Made by a program: the position numbers and the translations under genes. A model generated the notes under the pieces. It did no database searches. It saw nothing but the letters and a program-made list of their open reading frames with translations, and was not told where the DNA came from. Positions 40,880-52,700 of a DNA stretch of 64,000 nt are shown in pieces. Within the stretch, counting starts at the first letter, position 1; the number at the start of each line of letters is the position of its first letter. Source of the stretch: Romanomermis culicivorax (Eukaryota; Nematoda; Enoplea; Mermithida; Mermithidae); NCBI GenBank assembly GCA_963922205.1, contig CAWUHX010000076.1:378011-442010 (forward strand), read 5' to 3'.

Positions 40880-41620
40880 TAAACAATTAACCTTCTAAAA
40901 AATTAATTAATTTTAATGTCAATTTAAAAAAATTTAAAATTAAAATATTTAAAATTTAAAATTTAAAAAAATTAAAGTTTAAAATTTGAAAATTTTAACA
41001 TTTTAAATTAAAAACTTTTGAAATTAGAAAATTTAAAATTGAAAAATTTAAAATTAAAAAATTTAAAATTAAAAAAATTAAAATTAGAAAATTTAAAATT
41101 AAAAAATTTAAAATTGAAAAATTTAAAATTAAAAAATTTAAAATAAAAAAATTTAAAATAAAAAAATTTAAAATAAAAAAATTGAAAATTGAAAAAATTA
41201 AAATTAGAAAATTTAAAATTAAAAAACTTAAAATTAAAAAATTTAAAATTGAAAAATTTAAAATTAAAAAGTTTAAAATTAAACAATTTAAAATTAAAAA
41301 ACTAAAAATTAAAAAGTTTAGAATTGAAAAATTTAAAAATAAAAAATTTAGGATTAAAAATTTAAGATTAAAAAATTTAAAACTAAAAAATTTAAAATTA
41401 AATAATTTAAAATTAAATAATTTAAAATTAGAAAATTTAAAATTGAAAAATTTAAAATTGAAAAATTTAAAATTGAAAAATTTAAAATTGAAAATTTAAA
41501 AATTTAAAGTTTAAAAATTTAAAACTAAAAAATTTTGAAATTTCAAATAAACTAATTTTAAAAAATATAAAATTCAAAACTAAAAATTTTAAAATTTAAA
41601 ATTAAAAAACTTAATCAAGG
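40880..41620 (+). repeat. AT-only 15-bp minisatellite
   Basis: Roughly 40 or more imperfect copies of AAAAATTTAAAATTR. Guanine and cytosine are almost absent. Long open frames (NFKFF or KFKIK repeats) are by-products of the 15-bp period. Confidence 0.95.
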
Positions 41621-41795
41621 GGTATGTATGTATGTAAAACGCATGTATGTAAACATGTGCAACGTGAACGAAAACAAAAAAATAATCATAATAATGTACA
41701 AGATCAATAAAATGTATAAAATCTACTGTCTGATCGTCTTTATTTATACAACTTACGCATCTCAATATCTAATCTTACTGTAAAATATTTGTCAT

Positions 41796-41945
41796 GTAGT
41801 CGTCCCGATCGTTAAATTTAGGAACGTTAAGGACGACTTTACCTGGTCCTATCCTTTCCTAATCCTTATCGGGTCAGGAACTCAGGATTAAGGATCAGGA
41901 TTACGGATACATCAGTCTTAGTCCTGAATTAAAATTGAGGGCTAA
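41796..41945. repeat. TCCCGATCC-type dispersed repeat, copy 2
   Basis: Begins ATGTAGTCGTCCCGATCGTT and holds TCAGGA/TCCTGA words like the copy at 40350. The two copies flank the AT minisatellite in the same orientation. Confidence 0.55.
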
Positions 41946-41949
41946 AAAA

Positions 41950-44400
41950 AATGATTAAAAAATTGATGGAGTTAAGTCAATGAAATGAACTTAGTCAATG
42001 AAATTAAAACTTCCGAAATGTAATGGCAAGTACAATATTCAAATCTCATAATGTGCAATCCTGTTTTGTTGTGTTGAGCTGAGTAAGTTACTAAAGGAAT
42101 TTTTTGGAAGAATTTTCTTTTAACTTTTTGCATGTTGTAACGTTTCGTACTACTGCTAATTGCTGTGGAAGAAATGTACAATGGGATAAACTTACTTGTG
42201 CATCAGCCCAGTTAGATTCAAGTGCGTGATCTCAAACATTTGTTTCCTGCGCATTGAAAAAGCAGATGTGAAAGTGCTTTTCAATTGTCTTACACTTCTC
42301 ACATTGAAGGATCTTTCAAAAATAATCGATGGAACTAATACCACTGGCGTCAAGCTATGGTGCTTAGAGGTCAAAACTACGGAAGGATGACCTATGGCGG
42401 GTGATTTTATGATTTGTGCAATATGCCGTTTTTCAGAAAAATATGACTTTTTAAAATTTTTCTTCGGTGTCCATTAGACAAGACTTATTTCGACATTGTA
42501 TAATGTAAAGATGATTCCACATGATCCTCCTACAGCCTACAACCGACAAAGACACACAATCTTCAATATACAGTGTGGTTCAAAACTTTATGTGCACTTT
42601 TTCAGGTTACATTTTCCGAAAAAATTGATCAATATTGAATTAAAGTTATTCAATGAATACTCAACCGATTACGATATGCTTGGTGTCATTCGGTAGCTTA
42701 TTCCTTTTTCTAAGCGGTGTATATTGTTGACGAATTTGTTTCACCGGTCCACAGTAAATAACAGAGCACAACGATACAACTTTTTTTCTTTTTGTGAGCA
42801 ATTTTCGACTATTAAAGACGTTTTTCGAAAATTTTTCCAATGGAATTTATGCTTTTGACACACCGACATTATTCATGTGATTCCAACGATGCAAGACATA
42901 TGACAATAAAACAGATTGAACGAAATACACTGGATTTTCCAAAACCAAACAACATTGCCCGTATTTGTGTTTCTATTTGTCTTTTAATTTGCTTGTTTGT
43001 TTGCGCAAATATATTTAAGCTCATGACTAATCCAGTGGTGTAATGGGGTCCAACCTGGTTCTAATGGTTTTGAATTATCAGCATCTGGCATAGAAAAATC
43101 ATAAACGTTGAAGTTTCAGGTTTTGGGAAATTGAATGTCTTTCGTTCAATTTTTTAGTCATATTTCTTGCATCGTTGGAATGAGCATAAAAAATTAATTA
43201 AAGTCAGTATGTATAATGGCATTAATTCTATCGGAAAAATTTCAAAAAGCCTTATTAATAGTCGAAAAGTGCTCGCAAAAAGATTTAAAAAAGTTGTGTC
43301 GTAGTTCTCTGTTATTTAATAGGGACCCGTAGCAAAAATTTGCCGACAATCTGGAACGATTCCTCTTTATGGGACACACCGAATTATCAGTCATTGCACT
43401 CTACCTTGATGTGTTTGAATCGTGACATCCTGATCCTTAATATTTTTTCAATGAACTTTCGTCTACTGGGAGAAGTCTCACATAGCACAGTTGGGGAAAG
43501 TTTCACATATTTGAACACACAAACCCTTGCCGTGGTTTTTGACACCACTAACGCCAAGTATCAAATTTTCCCTCAAAATCAGACCTGTACATCTATACAT
43601 CATCGGAGTGGGGAGTGGTTATTTCTCTCGACATCGAACACCAACAACAACCTTCGGACGGAAGGAGTGTCTTTTGATGCTAGACTATCACGAACTTGAT
43701 CATTGTTGAGGGGTACACCGCCGTGAGAACAATACAGATAGAACGTAGTACTGATTAGAATCTCTAGAAGCGGTTGTCAGTAGTTCAGTAGTCCATTGAT
43801 CTAGCAGCTAAAAGTTTGTATTTTTCTAAGCTATGAATTCCTTGTAAGTCGAAATTTTTCATAGATAGTCAAGTTGTGAAAAAAGGTTGACCCAGGATGG
43901 CGGTTTTTATTTGCGTTACAATTTCTGTGGCCGAGGATTAGGAAAAAATGGACTACGGTACAAAGCAGCACATATATGTTTGATATTGAATTCAAGAAGC
44001 CGGAAGCTAGGAGGAACTATTGTTATTATGTTTAAGTTATTGTCTTTCAGGTCTTCGTTTTCGAGCCTAATATAAATCTAACAATGGAAAATTTTCTGCT
44101 GGGAATTCTGAAATCAATCAAATTATAGTTCCTTATATAGCTTAAAACGAACTGAATAGTATTATACCAGTCGTTTCTTTCCAACGGTCCTTATTTACAA
44201 AACTTGCATAAATTTATTTAACAATGACAAGTACCTTTTTTAACTGATCTCAGTAACCAAAGAAGCGTAAGACAAAGAATTCATTCAATCGGAAAATATT
44301 TCTATGAACTGCTACGTTGTTCATGTTCTCCGATATTCTCTTGAAATCTATGAACCCGAATTTCAGCACGTTGAACAATTCTAGATTAAATCCATTCACG
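41950..44400. other. Intergenic, no gene recognised
   Basis: AT-rich single-copy-looking DNA. A 119-codon plus-strand frame at 43340-43699 has no recognisable domain and no splice-site support. Confidence 0.45.
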
Positions 44401-44413
44401 AGCATGTCAAGCA

Positions 44414-45507
44414 CATAGTTTTTTTTAGCATTTTACAAGCCATGGCTTGTTGGACTGACAAAATGGCTTGTAGAATTTTAGTCCAACAAGCCAAAATGGC
44501 TTGTCAGAATTTTCTGAATCATGTGTTTGATCACATTGGATACAGAAGAGATGCATTTTGGTGCATTTTAGGAGGTCATAATCTCAAAATTTTCCGGCGC
44601 TTCGCGCCGACTATAACTTAAATAAGCATTATTATTTATTTCCTAGCTCAGGCGCGGCTTCTAACATGTCTACCTTCACTTATCATTTAATCTTTAATAG
44701 TTTTAATCATCTTAAACGTATTATCTCATGTTTTAATTGGTAATCTTCAATATTTCATCTTGATATTTAATGAAGATTCACATTTTTTGAGAAAGATCAA
44801 TACGTCAAGTCTGTAAACTTTTTGAAGCGATTATTCCTTTCTTAACGTAAAATCAATCCAAAAGCTTCATGGAAGTAGTTTTCGGAAATTTCTACTCTTC
44901 TTACTCATATCTTTTCGGCCAAGTTCATGAGAGTTTGTGGATAAATTAATGGTTTTAAAATTTTTCAAATATAAAATTCTAGAAATTACGACTTTTGAAC
45001 ACAAAATTCGAATTTAATTCTTCAAATAAGTTTTTGGAAAATTGATTTTCCTGCATTGTAAAATGTCAATACCCAAAAAATTTTCCTGCGTTTCACGCAG
45101 GAAAGATTAATAGCTTTTCTGGGCTCTCACTTGTCATCATAGAAGACGTAACTGTCGATTTCTCATGTAATTCAAAGTCATTATGTTCTTGGATAGTTTG
45201 CTGCAAAATTTGTTCCACAATGCTTAAAAGTTAGACTTCAATCAAACTCCAAAATTTCAAATGTTTCCTGACTTTTAATGAATGAATGGCTCTAAAATGT
45301 TATTGAATAAATGTTGGATGACATTTCTTTTTTGATAGATTGCCGTGATGCTCAATATATACATTTCTTTGAAAAATAACCCAGTACTGGAATTTATTCA
45401 CGTATACTGATATTATGAAATTGGCTTGTAAAAATTTGAAATGACTTGTAAAATTTTAGGTCAACAAGCCACTTGGCTTGTGACTCGTAGGTCAAAAAAA
45501 AACCCTG
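44414..45507. mobile_element. CAGGGTTTTTT-type element, ACAAGCC family
   Basis: 1094 bp with exact 8-bp target duplications GTCAAGCA (44406-44413 and 45508-45515). Ends CATAGTTTTTTTTAGC and GTCAAAAAAAAACCCTG. The word ACAAGCC/GGCTTGT is repeated at least five times in the left 100 bp and four times in the right 90 bp, in both orientations. Hairpins lie at 44595-44609 and 45085-45102. No transposase visible. Confidence 0.9.
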
Positions 45508-45936
45508 GTCAAGCAATGTTTAGACCTCGTGTACCTTATCAAGTTCAATTTTCCGCATGTTTGTATCAATCGTACAGTTGCTGAGATCACATTACTTTTA
45601 TGCAAATGTTGGTGTAAATAAGGTCCACAGGTAAAAGTGGCGTATGCGACATAACTCAGCTGGCTTTGGGCAACCGAATGCGCTAGAGTTTCTCCCATAT
45701 TAGAATTTCCGCCGGAATACGTTCTCAAGTAAGTTTGTACATATAGCGTGGTAAAAATATATAGCCTCAGTAAATGCAGCGTATCTCATTCAATTCACGA
45801 TAAAAAAACAGTGTCATTTTTCATTCAATTCGCAAGATTTTGCGCTTCAAGTAGAGCTGCAGATTGTGTTTGGTATACTGTAGCCAGCGCCGAAAAATTT
45901 AAATTTCCGTCCAGCGCTGAATTTTTTTCGGATTTT

Positions 45937-45942
45937 TTTATT
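45937..45942 (-). terminator. Candidate poly(A) signal for the BMP-like gene
   Basis: AATAAA on the minus strand (TTTATT on plus), about 620 nt downstream of the stop codon. Single-motif evidence only. Confidence 0.25.
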
Positions 45943-46560
45943 TCTCGCTCCCCGAGGTAGATTTCACCAAGGAATTCGGCTAATGCAGTCGAAAAGCGCA
46001 TTCATTTTAATCAGAATACTTTTCATTGCATCGAATTACCTAGTATGATGTATTTTGGAGAATTTTTGAATGACTAACATTGTCCTGCTTTTCAGGTTGA
46101 GGTGTAAGGTTATTTTACAGAACGCCTAAATGAAAAGCGTCAGAAATTATTGACGAGTTATCAATTTTGAGTGACCCTGAGGTATATGTGCCAGCGGATG
46201 CTGTTTCATCCAATCTGTTATCCTAAAGTAAATAAACAACAGTTCGCATGCAGTTTCCATGGACACTCAGGAATATCGAAAAAAGGAATATTGGGTCGAT
46301 TCAACCCGGTACAGAACGTTAAGGGTAAACACAGACAATGAGAGAATTGAAGCTATGATGTCTCTTGTAAAATGGCTTTGTTGAAAAATGCTTGGCGAAG
46401 CCACGACGAAAGAACTGTAGAATTTTCGCAATGAATTTTATGCCACATGTACAGTACGAACTTTCCGATAATTTCAAACGTTATAAAAAGACACCGACTA
46501 GACAAACAAAGAAAGAAAATCTTTGAACAGAAAGAGGAGGAGCCTTAGGATGTGATACTA

Positions 46561-46755
46561 CTACAAGCAACTGCAAGATTTGACGGTCATTTTCGGATAA
46601 TTTTTCAACACGAGGGCGTTCCTGTGCGGGTCTTGGTACAATAATGATAAGGAATCCATTTTGTCCGGCGCGCACGATATGCGGGGCACGTTGGGGTGCA
46701 AGCCCACAGCGTGAATTATGCTTTGTATGATGGCGTGATTCGAAGGATTTGTATT
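46561..46755 (-). CDS. BMP3: BMP3-like exon 5 (C-terminal half of the ligand, stop)
   Basis: Acceptor cttttttccag. Encodes [40 protein letters not shown] and [14 protein letters not shown], then TAG. Contains the Ser486-Cys487 substitution. Confidence 0.96.
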   Translation of the reverse strand, partial: NTNPSNHAIIQSIIHAVGLHPNVPRISCAPDKMDSLSLLYQDPHRNALVLKNYPKMTVKSCSCL

Positions 46756-49700
46756 CTGGAAAAAAGAATGCTTGCTTGAGTTGACAGTACGAACGACAGT
46801 AGACTTAGTGGACCAAACTACTTGATGTAAATTTCTTCAAAATGTAGTTTTAGGAGGGACAAAACGCTGCATCAATACTAGCACACTATTTCCCGATGCA
46901 AGGAAACCAGACATGCACGGCAATAATTTTCCAGGGGGGAGGGTCCATGGACCTTTTTCCCAAGGGAGTAGGGGGGTGGGTGAGCAAAAAAACAAAAAAA
47001 GTTCTACATACAAGCCTGTTTTTCATACAAAATATGCACAAAAATCATGAAAAAGCTGTCTTGAAAAAAGTTCAGGGGGGAGTTTTGACGATTTTTTTGC
47101 CAGGGGGGTGGTCAAGGTCTCAGGTATGGGGGTTTACCCCCTACCCCCCTATGTGCATGTATGAAGGAAACCCGTTTGAATATCAGTCATCTCAGCAGTG
47201 CTTATCCTGAAACCCAGATCAGCTGGAACACCCAATTGTGCCATAATATTACTGCTCGGCGCGGTTCCACTTATATATGATAAAAATATGGTGTTAAAAT
47301 TTAGAGTTTCAATTTCTAATCAACCATACTCCATTCATTTTTAAATAATCAAAGCAGTGGCCGGAGTTCCAGCAAACGCAGCCTTACTAGTCATCAGGAA
47401 ATTAATTTTGATAATCTTGAAGTAATTAGAAGGATTGATTATCAAGAATTCTATATTATGAAGCAAAAATTAATCGAGTAGAGTCACTGAGTCTTCCATA
47501 ATTTTAAATGTAAGTTTGGCTGCGACCCCGATGCATCGCTCATTTCAAAATGAATGGAGTACAGCTGTGAAACAAAGTGATTAAGAGTTAATTTTCCTAA
47601 ATTTGCGGCTTCGATGCAGCTCTGTTTAAAAAATTACTATACCCCATTTATTTTAAAATGATTAATGTAGAGATTTGATCAAAGTAAGTTCTATACTGAA
47701 AACTATTAAGCCAATTACTCTAATCAACGAAAAAAATTTTTCGTCACTGAGCGGCAAACAGAACAGCTGAAAATTTCTTTAAATAAACTGGTTAAGTGGT
47801 CATAATTTCTCGAGTATCATTTACATGTCGACGCAGATTTGTCCAAATCGACAGTGGATAAGCATAATGCTTTTCCAATGATTTTGAATTTTTGAATTCT
47901 CGCTAAGAAATTTAGCATTTTTCTACAGTATAAAGTTTTCCACCAAGTAAAAATTGTGAATCAAATTGAAATTACTTTTATAGTTTTCGCAGCGTCTATC
48001 ATTTTAAATTAGATAAGCTATCTCATACTTTACAAAATGGCAAAATCACTTATAGTCTGTTTTTTATAAAATGCTTTCAAATAGAAAAGTGGCACAAATA
48101 AGTACTGTCGTCAAATTCGTTTACATAGAGCTCTTACCGTAAAATTTCTTACTCGAAAAATTGTTAAAGGTAATGTCAGTATGCTGATAAATTTCTTGTC
48201 CTATGTAATATATCGCTTATCAGAAAATTGTGATAATCTATTTAGAAGCGTTTCAAGAAAAACAAACTGTAGTTTAGAATTCGGCAGAAATAGCTTGCTT
48301 TATTATTACTGTAGTGCGAAACTTCAGATTTCTAATTACCTTGGAATTATACTTGTAATCCGGTTTTATTAATTCATTCAAGTAATAAAAGTGGAGAACA
48401 AAATTTCATCTTTTCATATGTTTTTGCTCCTATATAGGTATTTTTCTATTTCGTTTTCAGCAGCAGAAATTGATGAAATATCATTGAATTCAAGGTTTTC
48501 AAATAAAATTGATTGGCATTTCATATAAAATTTAAAAATCACGTTGACTTCTGACTTATAAAAACACGACTCTCATTATTCAGCTCACGAAATTGAATAG
48601 GCACTAGAAACCGATGCGAGAGGGTCAGACGAATCCTTAAGTGCATCTAAAACAGTTTCACTTAAACGGAACGTGACAAATTGTTTTCAGGGATAAACAG
48701 TTTTCGGAACACCCTGTTTCTATGGTGTGTTTTTTTATAAAATTCTAAAAATCGGAAAATGAAAAAATCAGCACTGTTTTCGTAATCACTTATTCAAAGC
48801 TTTTACAATAAAAATTTTTTCCCCAAAAAGTTATTAGAGGTGAATTGAGCGTGCTCACATATTTTTTTTCCATTGTGACAATAGTTCAGCAGAAAACCGT
48901 CAAAATATGAAATAGTACTTGTTTTCCATTGTTATGATTTATATACATTTCAAGAAAAACACTAAACGTATCAGTACATATTGTCTGTTTTTCTTTAAAT
49001 GATGGAAAATAAAGAAGTGGAATGCAAGTACTCTCGCATATTTTTATCTTTTCTTGCTAAACTATATGTCGTATAGGACTGGAAATCTGTGAGCCTACTC
49101 AACTTAAGGCTACCATTTTTTGAGCAAAAAAACATACACTAAAAGCTTTTTGTAAACGACTTTGAGACGGCACTCATTTTTTCATTTTTCAATTACAAGC
49201 ATTTTGCAGAAAACAGACTATAAGTGGAAGTGAAGAGATTTAGCATCTGTAAGATGCATAGAAAATCATAGCAAATAACTTCCTCACGAATTTCCTGCTC
49301 AACCGCAGTAATTCCTTCTCTTTCATCCATCAAAACAAAAAAATTTCACAGAAAACTGACCTTGGACAACGGGAAACCACACGATCCTGCGCAATAGTGT
49401 GCTTCGAACGATTTGGGTGCTATTATAAAATCACCCCAACCAATATCAGAAAACTCGACGATCAAATCGTGTCTTTTACAAGACGAAACTGTAGAACTTT
49501 TCTTTGAATTTTCGATCGTCGACGACGAAACTTTTTGTCTTCGTTTCTTCTGTTCTTTCGTCGAAGTTTTTCCCGTCGTTTTTTGTCTTTGTTTGTTTAC
49601 CTTCTTTCCGTTATCGCCGAAATCATCTATTCCTTGACGCAATGCACGATCGACAGTGTCTTTAGCGGCTTTCTGCCTAATCTTTTTCGCGTCTTCTAAA

Positions 49701-52700
49701 ACAGTGGGGCCGTGAGCGCTGTATTTTTCCACCGCTTTGATCACGTGATCAAAAGATTTTTTGTCGTAAACGGTAGGTTGATGAGCAAGTTGTTGTCGTT
49801 GGTCAGTCGTACTGTAGGCGTAATAATTGTGATAATCCCTTCTACCGTACGATATTTTGTTGACGGAGTTGAATAAGGGTTTTTGTGTTACGGTTGGTTT
49901 GACATAGCGTTTGGCTCGGTTAAGGATTGAACTTTGTGACTAAAAAGGTCGCACTTCATTTCGAATAAATGATGTACATGTGAATATTCGATCATGAGAG
50001 AGTAATTGAGAACACTTCAGAATTTTAACCTTTCTCGATAAAGTTTATCATGCATGGGAAGTCCGACTGAACTTTAAATTAACAAATATGATTTTTAAGA
50101 TGTTTATTGTAAAACTTCCGTGATTTAGTAGTACAATTTTTGATGTTATAGAAACCACCGTGTATTGAAAAAATTAAAGAAGATTAATCTAGCAAACAAT
50201 CATACAGTAAAAGAAGTCGGAACTACGATTAGTGAAAACTGTACGACAACATACTGTCAATAAATCTTCGAAAATCAGTATACTCATTAACTATAAGCCT
50301 TTTCCGATAGATGCGGCGAAAGCTAAAAAAGGTTTATACGCAATTTTCACTTAATGGAGATGGAAACATTTATTCTGTAGAAAAACGCTAAATTTCTTCG
50401 TGATTGGAAAAGCCAAAATCACTGAAAAAACGTCATGCCTATGTACTGTCGACTTGGACAGAGCTGCGTCGAAATCTGTGTGTCATTCGAAAAATTTTCA
50501 AGAACCAACCAGGAGACGAAAGGAAATTTTCAGCTGTTCTGTTCCTCGTTTACTGGCGAAATTTTTTTCCTTGATTACAGTAGTAAGCTTACCAGTTTTT
50601 TCGTATTGAACTTACTTCATGAGATCGCTGCATCGATCATTTTAAAATGAATGGAGTATAGTAAACATTAAGAACGGAAAGAAAGTCCTGTTTTATATTT
50701 TTACCTCCTTCTGCCTAAACCATACGTCGAATAGGACAGGAAATTTATGAGCCCACTCCGCTTCCTTACTATTTAGCTTTATTTTGTCATTTTCGAAGTT
50801 AAAAGCGTGTAATAAAAGCAGGCTATACTTTGAAACTGAAAGACGAATTCCAACACATAAGTTATCGGAAAATTTAGAAAAATGGACATAAACCGTAAGT
50901 GGGGAGAAAAAATTCCGTTTTGAAATTTTTATTTCATACGAACTTTCTCTACTGATGAGACCTGAATATATTCCAGGAAAATCCGTCATAGAGTAAATAC
51001 TGTGAGAAAAAGAGTTGAAGCCTAATGAGCATCAAAGCTCATCATATGAAGATAAAAAACGGTAGGAAAATCATTTGAATGTACCCGTAGAGTCGTGAGA
51101 ACATGTCGTCATAAGATTCCGCGGAATGGTAAAAAAGAGAGGCAGATTTTCGAAATGTATAGTGAGAAAACATTCTCAAAATACTCACTTTAAATGATTT
51201 TTCGTGCGTTTGGTTCGCTAATTTCGTCGCTAAAATATTTTCCATCAATAATCGATTATTATTGACGGGTAATTTTGGAACAACTTTCGTAAAAATGAGC
51301 AAAAACGTTTGATGATGTCGAAGAATTTTTTGAACGGGTACAAACTTTTCTTCGTTCTTGCTCAATTTTTTCGGCGATAATTGCTCAAAAGCGATAGATA
51401 ATTGAATCTTCGAAGTAAATTTATCACGATTGGGACCGGAGGCTAATCGCGTCCATCCTTCGACGATTTCGCGGGCGTCGAAGGTCCACCATTCGGCCGC
51501 TTTTAGGCTTGTCAAACATTTTAATGGCAGATCTAAAGGCAAAAAGGTATATGTTAAGGTGAAAAAAGACCTATTTGCATTCACATTGGAGTCTCATGCC
51601 GTCTGATAGTATGTAAGTTGAATCGAGTATGAAAATGATTTTTTGTCAGTTGCTGCTCAATGTAAATTTCTACTCTATAGCCGTGCATCACTAAATCACA
51701 AACCTGATTTATTAACGAGAACCTATTTTTATTAAACGAACGGAAAGCAAGCACTATTTCGTATTTTCGAATTTTTACGAAACCACAAATCAGGTATAAT
51801 TGCAAATTCTGATACTGCTCTAGGAGTTCATTAATAATCTTTGGTCACGACGTTCTACGGGGTAAAAGTTGACTAGCGGCCTGTTTTGAATTCTTGGCTA
51901 ATTATGAGAAAAAATTTTTATCTGTGAATTATTGAGAAATTGAGACAGTATTTGACGAGAACCGCAGAGCCAAACATGTGGCTGTAAGAACTTTTCATAC
52001 CATAAGCAAAAGTGCACTGTCACTGCAATATGGAGACATATGACTGTGCAGAATTTCGTCGAATCGTCGATTAAACTTTACTAAGTGCGGAAAACCTGTT
52101 TTGTGATACTCATTTCTAACTTTCGTTTATCACATTGCGCAGACTTCATAAAATTCTTGACGCATACGATCTTTACTTTCGACTGAGACATAGAAACCGC
52201 GAGTAGCGCTGCCAATTTTCATATTTTTTACACGAATCCGCTATGATTCTAATTCTACTAAATATTTCGATTCCATAGAGTGTACATGACACCTGCAATA
52301 AAAAACTCCAAAATATGCACATAATGCTCACCGAAAAGCTTTTTGCTTTCATTAACGGATAACGTGGCCCAACAACGCAACGGTGGTCGGGTCCTCGATG
52401 CTTGACCGTAATAATTCTTATGCCAAAATCTACGTCCTAAATTGACGTGAATTTCAGCCTCCAAAATTTTTTCTTTGTAGTCGACCACGTCCAGATCGTA
52501 GAGAATACTGTAGCGGTGGCTGTAACCTGAAATGACATTCTGACCTGAACACATTTTGTTTTCTTTTCTCTCATATTTTATGTTTGTTTTCTCATTTCTA
52601 CTGAAATTTGTTGATCCAAAAAGTGAATCTGCAGTCTGCTTTTTTCTGCTGACGGTAAGTCGATCTGACGTCAACAGAAAGACCTATTCTGGAAGGAAAA

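Noticed and set aside
41008..41499. Open frames NFKFF and KFKIK on both strands
   Set aside because: By-product of a 15-bp AT minisatellite; period is a multiple of three and lacks stops.
43340..43699. 119-codon plus-strand frame
   Set aside because: No domain, no ATG at the frame start that improves it, and isolated from other exon-like blocks.
45612..45728. Minus-strand exon-like frame (GETLAHSVAQSQLSYVAYAT)
   Set aside because: Weak acceptor, no phase-matched neighbour, lies 3' of the BMP-like stop; could be untranslated region.
46896..47210. 104-codon frame with GGG-rich peptide
   Set aside because: Lies inside the 46908-47163 short element; translation of G-runs.
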